A program made the translations under genes and the position numbers. Below, piece after piece: positions 1 through 5,604 of a DNA stretch of 8,613 nt. Numbering within the stretch: the first letter of the stretch is position 1; each line of letters opens with the position of its first letter. The stretch spans positions 1-8,613 of the forward strand of contig QGUQ01000064.1 of NCBI GenBank assembly GCA_003242195.1, in the 5' to 3' direction. Below the pieces are notes generated by a model. It did no database searches, was not told where the DNA came from, and saw only the letters and a list, made by a program, of their open reading frames with translations. The DNA is from Bacillota bacterium. Its GTDB lineage: Bacteria; Bacillota; Sulfobacillia; Thermaerobacterales; Thermaerobacteraceae.

Positions 1-29
1 AAAGAGGACGGGGCTTGAAACGCCGGGTG

Positions 30-64
30 GGGGGTTCTTTCCCCCTTGGGCCCCAAGGTGGGGG
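30..64 (+). other. two mutually exclusive hairpins sharing one C tract
   Basis: The C tract at 41-45 can pair with the G tract at 30-34 across the loop TTCTTT. It can instead join TTGG (46-49) in a longer stem with CCAAGG (53-58) and the G run at 60-62, with one T bulged at 59. The two pairings exclude each other, as in attenuator or terminator/antiterminator designs. No T tract follows and the gene it would serve is unclear: the next start is more than 300 bases away, and an upstream gene may end just outside the window. It could simply be the 3' end of that gene's terminator. Confidence 0.3.
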
Positions 65-375
65 TCGTGTGTCGGGGCGCGCGCCCCCCCCCGGGAGGGC
101 GCAGCCGCCGGCCGTTCTTTTAACCCAGCTCCCGTACGCGGCCCGACGCGCTGCCCCACAACGTAGCGACAGGGCGCGTAACACTCAGGGCATGCGTTAT
201 GCTAGCAGTAGAGACGCGCCCCGGCAGGGCGATCCGCCGACGGGCCAGGCCGGTCTACGGCCTACGGCCGCGGTCGCGCGCGGCACGCACGCCGAGAAGC
301 CTGCGCGTGGTGCGGTCGTAGCGCAGGGGGTGCGGCGCGGGCGGGGAAGGCATGCGCCGGCGCGGGGCGCGGCGG

Positions 376-382
376 AGGGAGG
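376..382 (+). promoter_or_regulatory. ribosome binding site choosing the GTG at 392
   Basis: AGGGAGG lies 9 nt before GTG 392 and only 3 nt before the in-frame GTG at 386, so the downstream GTG is the better start. Confidence 0.55.
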
Positions 383-391
383 TGTGTGGGC

Positions 392-604
392 GTGCGGCTG
401 GAGCACGTCAAGGCGGAACTGGAGCGCTGGGGGGAGGTCATCGTCACCCTCGCCTCCGGCCAGCGGTTCGAGCTGCACATCGGGGACACCCAGTTCGACA
501 TGCAAAACCGGCTGATCCGGATCACGAGCCCGGCGGCCCAGTTCGTCCTCGACGGAGAGCAGATCGAGCACCTGGAGATGCACTACAGCCATCCCATGGA
601 GTGA
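392..604 (+). CDS. small conserved-looking protein of unknown function (70 aa)
   Basis: A 70-residue soluble protein with no signal peptide, membrane segment or cysteine. It opens with an amphipathic helix (LEHVKAELERWGE). Alternating strands with the look of a small beta sheet follow (VIVTLASGQRFELHIGD, then FDMQNRLIRITS and QFVLDGEQIEHLEMHYSH), with an acidic turn between strands and His/Tyr/His near the C-terminus. The balanced composition contrasts with the Arg/Pro-rich shadow frames, which supports it as real. I do not recognise the family well enough to name a function. It stands alone: its own terminator follows within 21 bases and the next promoter lies downstream, so it is probably monocistronic and not part of the regulator/fusion unit. 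Confidence 0.75.
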   Translation: MRLEHVKAELERWGEVIVTLASGQRFELHIGDTQFDMQNRLIRITSPAAQFVLDGEQIEHLEMHYSHPME

Positions 605-624
605 CGGGCGTCTTCGGCTTCGCG

Positions 625-655
625 GCGGCCGGGGTGCCGGCCCCGGCCGCTTCTC
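625..655 (+). terminator. rho-independent terminator of the 70-aa gene
   Basis: Perfect 10-bp stem GCGGCCGGGG (625-634) / CCCCGGCCGC (641-650) with a 6-nt loop TGCCGG, starting 20 bases after the stop and followed by TTCTCT. The T tract is weak, as is common in GC-rich genomes, but position and stem quality fit. Confidence 0.7.
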
Positions 656-753
656 TATGCCCCTGTTGCCCCTCGCCTGTGGTCCCGCGGGTTCGTCCAC
701 CACCATCCCCCATCCCCCGACCGCACGATTCGTCGCGCAAGTCCTCGCCGCTC

Positions 754-762
754 TGGTATACT
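754..762 (+). promoter_or_regulatory. extended -10 promoter for the regulator/fusion operon
   Basis: TGGTATACT is an extended -10 element (TG-N-TATACT), outstandingly AT-rich for its surroundings. No good -35 hexamer sits 16-18 bp upstream, which extended -10 promoters tolerate. Transcription would start around 769-771, giving a leader of about 25 nt to ATG 794 or 45 nt to ATG 815. Confidence 0.6.
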
Positions 763-772
763 GTAGGCCTGA

Positions 773-786
773 GCACAGAAATGTGC
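773..786 (+). promoter_or_regulatory. inverted repeat GCACA-GAAA-TGTGC, possible operator
   Basis: GCACA (773-777) and TGTGC (782-786) form a perfect inverted repeat with spacer GAAA. The right arm sits inside an 8-bp palindrome TGTGCACA (782-789). It begins about 10 bp downstream of the -10 box and ends just before the regulator's first ATG, where a repressor would block initiation or clearance. The adjacent HTH gene suggests autoregulation. Alternatively it is a small hairpin at the 5' end of the mRNA. Confidence 0.35.
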
Positions 787-793
787 ACAAGCG

Positions 794-1345
794 ATGGGGG
801 ACCGAAACCGGCCGATGGAACTGATCCGGATCGGCGACAAGGTGGTGGACCGTACCCGCATCTACCGCATGGTGGACCGGATCCTGGAGCTGCGCGCCTC
901 CGGCCTGTCGCAGCAGGAGGTGGCGGATAAGCTTGGCATCGACCGTACGCTCGTCTCGCGCCTGGAGAGCGTGGGCGAGGTGCGGCGCGGCCGCCGCATC
1001 GGCCTGGTCGGTTTCCCCGTGAAGAACCGGCAGGAACTGGAGGAACTTGCCCGCGCCGAGGGGATCGACTTCGTCTGGCTGCTGACGGACGCCGAGCGGC
1101 GTGCCTGGGTGGCCGAGAAGAGCGGCGCCGAGCTCCTCAATGAGATCATGGTGCTCATCGCCCAGGCGCGGGAACTGGATCACGTCATCTTCCTCGGTTC
1201 CGACATGCGTATCCGCCTGGTGGAGGCGCTGCTGGGATCCGATCGGGTGACGGGCATCCAGATCGGCTCCTCGCCGATCACGGAGGACCGCTACGTCAAC
1301 CCGGAGCGCATCCGGCAGCTGGTCCGCCATCTCAAGGCGATCTGA
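794..1345 (+). CDS. helix-turn-helix transcriptional regulator (183 aa)
   Basis: A probable DNA-binding regulator. Residues about 24-60 form an N-terminal helix-turn-helix (core GLSQQEVADKLGIDRTLVSR, 37-56), the Xre/sigma-like type that follows 'SQQEVA..LGI....VSR'. The C-terminal 120 residues (about 67-183) alternate hydrophobic strands and helices, including RIGLVGFPV (68-76), VIFLGSDMR (131-139) and IGSSPITEDRYVNPERI (157-173). This looks like a small alpha/beta sensing or dimerisation domain rather than a plain Xre protein; I recognise no ligand site. The start is uncertain: ATG 794 has no clear ribosome site, while ATG 815 has GGGGGA about 13 nt upstream. Either keeps the HTH intact. It lies 58 bp before the fusion gene with no terminator between, so the two are probably one operon and it likely controls that enzyme. 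Confidence 0.85.
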   Translation: MGDRNRPMELIRIGDKVVDRTRIYRMVDRILELRASGLSQQEVADKLGIDRTLVSRLESVGEVRRGRRIGLVGFPVKNRQELEELARAEGIDFVWLLTDAERRAWVAEKSGAELLNEIMVLIAQARELDHVIFLGSDMRIRLVEALLGSDRVTGIQIGSSPITEDRYVNPERIRQLVRHLKAI

Positions 1346-1390
1346 GGCGCGGGTGGCTGGCCGCCCGCGTTGGGCCGCGGCGCGCGGACT

Positions 1391-1397
1391 GGGAGGT
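1391..1397 (+). promoter_or_regulatory. ribosome binding site choosing ATG 1404
   Basis: GGGAGGT sits 6 nt before ATG 1404. The same frame is open back to a GTG at 1353, but that start lacks such a site and would add 17 Arg/Gly-rich residues, so 1404 is preferred. Confidence 0.75.
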
Positions 1398-1403
1398 CGA
1401 GGC

Positions 1404-4229
1404 ATGCATCCTTTCCGGGAGTACGTCAATCCCCATCTCGGCGAATTGCTGGAACAGCTCCGCATGGACAAGGCCTTCGTCCGGGGCGAGGGCTGCTGGC
1501 TGTGGGATGAACAGGGCGAGCGCTATCTGGACTTCATGGCTGCGTATGGCGCCCTGCCCTTCGGGTTCAACCCGCCGGAGATCTGGGCCGCCCTGGAGGC
1601 GGCGCGGGACAGCGGCGAGCCGTCCTTTGTCCAGCCGTCCTACCTCAACGCCGCCGGAGCCCTGGCGCGGCGGCTGATCGAGCTGGCGCCGCCGGGCATG
1701 CGCTACGTCACCTTCACCAACAGCGGCGCCGAAGCGGTGGAAGCCGCCATCAAGCTGGCCCGGGCCGCCACGGGACGGCGCCGTATCCTGTCGGCCGACA
1801 ACGCCTTCCACGGCAAGACGCTGGGCGCCCTGTCGGCCACCCACCGGGAGAGTTACCAGAAGGCCTTCTTCGCCCCGGTGGAGGGGTTCGACAAGGTACC
1901 CTACGGGGACATCGACGCCCTGGCATCGGCCCTGGCGGCGCGGCCGGAAGAGTACGCTGCCTTCATCGTCGAGCCCATCCAGGGCGAGGGCGGCATCGTG
2001 GTGCCCCCGCCGGGCTACCTGCGGGAAGCCCAGCGCCTCTGCCGGGAACACGGGGTCTTGTTCATCGTGGACGAGGTGCAGACCGGCCTGGGCCGCACGG
2101 GCACCCTCTTTGCCTGTGAACATGAGGGCGTCACGCCCGACGCCATCACCCTGGCCAAGGCCCTGGGCGGGGGACTGATGCCCATCGGCGCCCTCCTCTG
2201 CACGGAGGAGGTCTACACCGAGGAGTTCGCCACCAAGCACTCGTCCACGTTCGCCGGCAACGCTCTGGCATGCCGGGCGGGGCTGGCCGCCCTGGAGCTG
2301 CTGACTCGTGACGACCGCGCGCTGTTGCGGCACGTGGTGGAGACGGGCCAGTACCTGCGCCGGGGCCTGCTGGAGATCCAGCGCCGCCACCCGCGGGTCA
2401 TCCGGTCCGTGCGCGGGCGCGGCTTCATGCTCGGCCTCGAGTTCGGGGTCGACCGCGAGCGTTTCCCCGGCAACCTCCTGGGCGTCATGGGCGAGCAGGA
2501 GCTGCTGACTCCCGTCATCGCGTCGTACCTGCTCAACGTCGAGAAGTTGCGCGTGGCGCCGACGCTGAACGGGGCCGACGTGATCCGCATCGAGCCACCC
2601 CTCATCGCCGGGCGCGCCGAGTGTGACTACGCCCTGGCCGCCATCGAGCGCGTGGTCGAACTCATCGACCGGGAGGACACCGCCGGGCTCCTGCGTCACC
2701 TGGTGGGCGACGGGCGCCGGCCCGAGCCCCGCGTGGCCGTGCGTGACGCCGCTGCGACCGCCGACCGGGCATCGGACGCGTTGAACCGCGGAGAAACTCG
2801 CGGCGAAGGCGGGCAAGGCTCGGACGGCAAGCTGCCCTCGGGTCCGACGGCGCGGGAAGAACCGGTGGCCCCCTCGGGAGACCCGGAAGAAGGCCGCTTC
2901 GCCTTCCTGGTCCATCCCGTAGACCTGGAGAACTATCCCGAGTTCGACCCGAGCCTGGCCGCCTTCACGCGGGAGGAACTGGCGGAGCTGGCCGGCCGCT
3001 GGAACCACCTGCTGGAACCCTTCCGCATCGGCCAGACCCGCATCGTCTCGGCCTGCGGGCGCAAGGCGTACGGTGAGTTCTACGTCGTCCCGCGGACGGC
3101 CGACGAGCTGCTGGCGATGCCGTCCCGGGAGGCCATCGCCGAGGTGGAGAAGGCCCTGGCGCTGGCCCGGGACGGTGGCGCGCGAATCGTAGGCCTGGGG
3201 GCCTACACCTCGGTGGTGACCCGCGGCGGCCTCCACCTCCGGGATGCCGGCGTCGCCCTGACGACGGGCAACAGCTACACGGTGGCCGCGGCCGTCGAGG
3301 CCATCGCCGAGGCAACGCGCCGCCTCGGCTACCCGCTGGCCCGGGGCACGGTGGCCGTGGTCGGAGCCACCGGCGCCATCGGGCGCGCTACGGCCCTGGT
3401 GATCGCCGATCAGGTCGACCGGCTGCTCCTCATCGGCAATCCGGCGCGGGCCGAACAGAGCCGCCGGCGGCTGCTCCGCGTCGCGGGCGAGATCTGTCGC
3501 CACGTCCTGGCCTCGGTGCAGGGTTCGACGCCGCAAACCGCGGGGATGCCCGTGGGCACCAACGGCGTGCGGGCCACCGCCAACGGCCGGGCCGCGCGGG
3601 GTGCCACAGGCTCGGGAGGAGCGGCGGGCCCGTCCCCGCTGGCGGCGCGGCTGCTGGCGTTCGGGGGCTGGCCGGACCCCGAGGCCCCGCTGGAGGAATT
3701 CATCCGGCGTTACGAGGAATGGGTGGCCCGCGGCGATTGCCCGCTGCTGATCACGACGGATCTCGACACCATGCTGCCCCTGGCCGATGTGGTCGTAACC
3801 GCCACCAGCAGCACGGCCCACCTGGTGACGCCGGGCAACGTCAAGTTCGGGGCCGTGGTCTGCGACCTCAGCCGGCCGCCAAACGTCAGCCGCGAGGTGC
3901 GGAACGCCCGCCCCGACGTGCTGGTGATCGACGGCGGCGTCATCGAGGTGCCGGGGCGGCCGTCCATGGGCTGGAACTTCGGGTTCGAGCGTGGGCTGGT
4001 CTATGCCTGCATGGCCGAGACCATGATGCTCGCCCTCGAGCACCACTACCAGCACACGAGCCTGGGCTCCGACCTGAACCTGGAGACGGTCCTCTGGCTG
4101 CAGGAACTGGCTCGGAAGCACGGGTTCCGGCTGGCCCAGCTCCGCAGCTTCGACCGGCCGCTGTCGGATGAAGAGTGGCGGCGCATCGTCGCTGCGCGGA
4201 CGGCGGTGCTGGGTTCCGCGGCCCGTTGA
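1404..4229 (+). CDS. bifunctional class III aminotransferase / acyl-thioester reductase fusion (941 aa)
   Basis: Two complete enzymes in one chain. Residues 1-about 430 are a PLP-dependent class III aminotransferase closest in feel to putrescine aminotransferase YgjG. Visible features are NSGAEAVE (106-113), AFHGKTLGALSAT, EPIQGEGG, D223 in IVDEVQTG (contact to the PLP ring nitrogen), Lys252 in TLAKALGGG (Schiff base) and the late IRIEPPL. After a low-complexity linker (about 435-498), residues 499-941 match long-chain acyl-ACP reductase (AAR) of cyanobacteria: start FAFLVHP, GLGAYTS, LTTGNSYT (619-626), Rossmann loop GATGAIG (654-660), DGGVIEVPG, and YACMAETMM. Cys869 there aligns with the acyl-carrying Cys294 of Synechococcus AAR. 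A Gly/Ala-rich insert occupies about 706-746. Inference: acyl thioester to aldehyde to primary amine, or the reverse. Chain length and carrier (ACP or CoA) cannot be read from sequence. Automatic annotation may show only the aminotransferase, or mislabel the second half as a shikimate/quinate dehydrogenase. No signal peptide; cytosolic. Confidence 0.9.
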   Translation: MHPFREYVNPHLGELLEQLRMDKAFVRGEGCWLWDEQGERYLDFMAAYGALPFGFNPPEIWAALEAARDSGEPSFVQPSYLNAAGALARRLIELAPPGMRYVTFTNSGAEAVEAAIKLARAATGRRRILSADNAFHGKTLGALSATHRESYQKAFFAPVEGFDKVPYGDIDALASALAARPEEYAAFIVEPIQGEGGIVVPPPGYLREAQRLCREHGVLFIVDEVQTGLGRTGTLFACEHEGVTPDAITLAKALGGGLMPIGALLCTEEVYTEEFATKHSSTFAGNALACRAGLAALELLTRDDRALLRHVVETGQYLRRGLLEIQRRHPRVIRSVRGRGFMLGLEFGVDRERFPGNLLGVMGEQELLTPVIASYLLNVEKLRVAPTLNGADVIRIEPPLIAGRAECDYALAAIERVVELIDREDTAGLLRHLVGDGRRPEPRVAVRDAAATADRASDALNRGETRGEGGQGSDGKLPSGPTAREEPVAPSGDPEEGRFAFLVHPVDLENYPEFDPSLAAFTREELAELAGRWNHLLEPFRIGQTRIVSACGRKAYGEFYVVPRTADELLAMPSREAIAEVEKALALARDGGARIVGLGAYTSVVTRGGLHLRDAGVALTTGNSYTVAAAVEAIAEATRRLGYPLARGTVAVVGATGAIGRATALVIADQVDRLLLIGNPARAEQSRRRLLRVAGEICRHVLASVQGSTPQTAGMPVGTNGVRATANGRAARGATGSGGAAGPSPLAARLLAFGGWPDPEAPLEEFIRRYEEWVARGDCPLLITTDLDTMLPLADVVVTATSSTAHLVTPGNVKFGAVVCDLSRPPNVSREVRNARPDVLVIDGGVIEVPGRPSMGWNFGFERGLVYACMAETMMLALEHHYQHTSLGSDLNLETVLWLQELARKHGFRLAQLRSFDRPLSDEEWRRIVAARTAVLGSAAR

Positions 4230-4237
4230 GGCGAAAG

Positions 4238-4280
4238 AAGGACGGCGCCAGGCCGCGCTCATCGGCCTGGCGCCGTCCTT
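4238..4280. terminator. bidirectional hairpin terminator between convergent genes
   Basis: Perfect 18-bp stem (4238-4255 with 4263-4280) around a 7-nt loop, starting 8 bases after the fusion stop. On the + strand the U-tract is poor (CCTT then GG). On the - strand the stem is followed by CTTTCG, so it works better for the convergent MBL gene but probably serves both. Confidence 0.8.
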
Positions 4281-4281
4281 G

Positions 4282-4307
4282 GAGGGACCCGGCCGAGGGA
4301 CCCGGCC
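4282..4307. repeat. tandem 13-bp duplication
   Basis: GAGGGACCCGGCC occurs twice head to tail (4282-4294, 4295-4307) in the spacer just past the terminator. A simple slippage-type duplication; no function assigned. Confidence 0.8.
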
Positions 4308-4380
4308 CGTGCCCATCCCCATCGGGCGCCCGCAGGGCGGCCGCCGGGGTGGCCCTCCTGACGACCGGCAACGGGCACGC

Positions 4381-4412
4381 AGGCAGCTGCCTCCGGCCTA
4401 CCCCGGCCTACC
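4381..4412. repeat. 12-bp palindrome and 10-bp tandem repeat at the MBL gene 3' end
   Basis: AGGCAGCTGCCT (4381-4392) is a perfect palindrome. It abuts CCGGCCTACC repeated twice (4393-4402, 4403-4412). The second copy carries the stop codon of the - strand MBL gene, so the duplication may have arisen at the end of the reading frame. Confidence 0.75.
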
Positions 4413-5382
4413 GCGGTAACCGGTAGCGAACCGCCCCTCCTTCGTCGGTCACGGTCAACGCACTACGACGGGCCAGGTACTCCAGGTGTGCCACGGCCTC
4501 GCCCAGGGCGAACTCCACATTGGCGCTGGAGTTCATCACCGGGCCGAAGAGGTCCAGGGCGACCTCCCACCCGGTGGCCTCGCCGCGCCGGCGGACGATG
4601 TCCACCACGTCCTTCAGGCGGCGCTCGTGGTGCGCCCGGAGCTCATCGCAGCGGTTCCGCAGGTCGTCGAAGGGCCGCCGGTGTCCCGGCAGGACCCGCA
4701 CGGCGGGCAGTTCCCTCACCTTGGCCAGTGAGGCGAGGTAGCGGTCGAGCGGGTCGGGCGCCGCCAGCGGCCCCGCGGAGATGTTGGGCGAGATGTCTCC
4801 CAGGATCAGGTCGTTGGCCAGCAGGATGCCCTCCTCCTCGTTCCACAGCACCATGAGGCCGTCCGTGTGGCCGGGCGTCCAGAGCACCCGGAAGGACCGG
4901 TCTCCGACGGCCAGGCTGGCCCCCTCCGGGACAGGCGTGACCTCGGGCTGCGGCTGTACCCAGGAGAGCACCTGCCGGCGGCGCTCGACCAGACCCGGGC
5001 GGAGGTGGCCCGGCACGGCCTGGCGCTCGGCGAAGGTCTCCAGGTCCTTGACCGTGGCCTCCCGCCACACCCGGCGGGCGACGGCTACCTCCCGGTCGTG
5101 CATGTACACGGGGGCGCCACTGAGTCGCTGCAGCCAACCCGCCGCTCCGTAGTGGTCCGGATGGAAATGGGTCACGATGATGGCCTCGATATCGCTCGGC
5201 CGGATGCCCAGCAACCCGAAGGCCTGCCGCCAGGCTTCCTCGGCGGCCGCCGTGTGGAACCCCGTGTCCACCAGGGTCCAGCCGTGTCTTCCGCGGGCGG
5301 CGTAGCAGTTGACTTCGCGCAGCGGTGCCGGAATCGGGATGGGAACCCGGTAGATGCCCGGCACCAGTTCGGTGATCTCCAC
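4408..5382 (-). CDS. metallo-beta-lactamase-fold hydrolase with C-terminal winged helix (324 aa)
   Basis: A soluble binuclear-metal hydrolase. The metal ligands are all present: H72-x-H74-x-D76-H77 (THFHPDH), H172 in TPGHTDG, D191 in LLANDLILGD and H234 in LPGHRRPF. The N-terminus starts directly with the first strand (VEITELVPGIYRVPIP). Residues after about 240 are helical (cap plus a winged-helix-like tail ending VTDEGGAVRYRLPR), the layout of LACTB2/PksB-type MBL proteins, which include thioesterases and nucleases. Substrate is not readable. GTG 5382 is chosen because GGAGGGAGG lies 6 nt upstream; the frame stays open to an ATG at 5454 that would add a 24-residue Arg/Lys/Gly tail lacking such a site. 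It lies 222 bp downstream of the alcohol dehydrogenase on the same strand, so it may share that transcript or have its own promoter. Confidence 0.88.
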   Translation of the reverse strand: MEITELVPGIYRVPIPIPAPLREVNCYAARGRHGWTLVDTGFHTAAAEEAWRQAFGLLGIRPSDIEAIIVTHFHPDHYGAAGWLQRLSGAPVYMHDREVAVARRVWREATVKDLETFAERQAVPGHLRPGLVERRRQVLSWVQPQPEVTPVPEGASLAVGDRSFRVLWTPGHTDGLMVLWNEEEGILLANDLILGDISPNISAGPLAAPDPLDRYLASLAKVRELPAVRVLPGHRRPFDDLRNRCDELRAHHERRLKDVVDIVRRRGEATGWEVALDLFGPVMNSSANVEFALGEAVAHLEYLARRSALTVTDEGGAVRYRLPR

Positions 5383-5388
5383 GCCTGG

Positions 5389-5397
5389 CCTCCCTCC
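5389..5397 (-). promoter_or_regulatory. ribosome binding site choosing GTG 5382
   Basis: On the - strand GGAGGGAGG precedes GTG 5382 by 6 nt, which argues against the longer ATG 5454 start. Confidence 0.7.
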
Positions 5398-5491
5398 CGC
5401 TTGCGGTCGCCCCTTGCCCGTGTTCGTGCTCTTCCCGCGTCGCTTCCTCCGCACCCGCCAACGCGAGCCGACATGACCACGGGCGCAGTCG

Positions 5492-5505
5492 ATTTCCCGG
5501 GAAAT
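5492..5505. promoter_or_regulatory. perfect 14-bp palindrome, candidate operator
   Basis: ATTTCCCGGGAAAT is a perfect 14-bp palindrome with AT-rich ends in a GC-rich spacer, about 110 bp upstream of the MBL start and about 100 bp past the dehydrogenase stop. No terminator-like T tract follows, so a dimeric-protein binding site is the simplest reading. The same spacer holds GTCGACAG twice in direct orientation (5520-5527, 5549-5556). A clear promoter for the MBL gene was not found. Confidence 0.4.
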
Positions 5506-5604
5506 GTGTGGACGGGTCCGTCGACAGGAAGCGCCAGGGATACGGCCGGTCGACAGCCGACCAACCCCTTTCCCCCTCCTCCACCCGAGTCCGGGGACGC
5601 AGCG

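Larger units (their letters stand above)
1..391. other. gene-free leader, hairpin-rich, extremely GC-rich
   Basis: I find no convincing gene here. The open frames crossing it run into the next gene in the wrong frame and have Arg/Gly/Pro/Ala-rich low-complexity translations. Visible structure includes a hairpin cluster at 30-64, a 14-bp palindrome GGGGCGCGCGCCCC at 74-87 that runs into nine consecutive C (84-92), and a T-rich patch near 115-121. A short tandem CTACGG-type repeat lies around 253-266. I looked for tRNA arms and for SRP, tmRNA and RNase P signature motifs and saw none. A TATGCT at 198-203 resembles a -10 box but has no good -35 partner. The promoter of the following small gene may lie in this stretch but cannot be placed. 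Confidence 0.5.

Noticed and set aside
100..330. Possible structured RNA gene in the leader
   Set aside because: No tRNA T-loop motif and no tmRNA, SRP or RNase P signature was found. The GC content alone produces many short stems.
197..1471. A 424-codon - strand frame across the leader, small gene and regulator
   Set aside because: It crosses gene boundaries and a terminator, has no recognisable motifs and overlaps three better-supported + strand features.
1332..4322. A 996-codon open frame on the - strand antisense to the fusion gene
   Set aside because: A mirror of GC-rich codon use. Its translation is His/Gly/Arg/Gln-rich with no family resemblance, while the + strand frame carries two full enzyme domains.
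5548..5562. GGTCG-ACAGC-CGACC hairpin as a dehydrogenase terminator
   Set aside because: Only a 5-bp stem and no T tract on the - strand; too weak to call.
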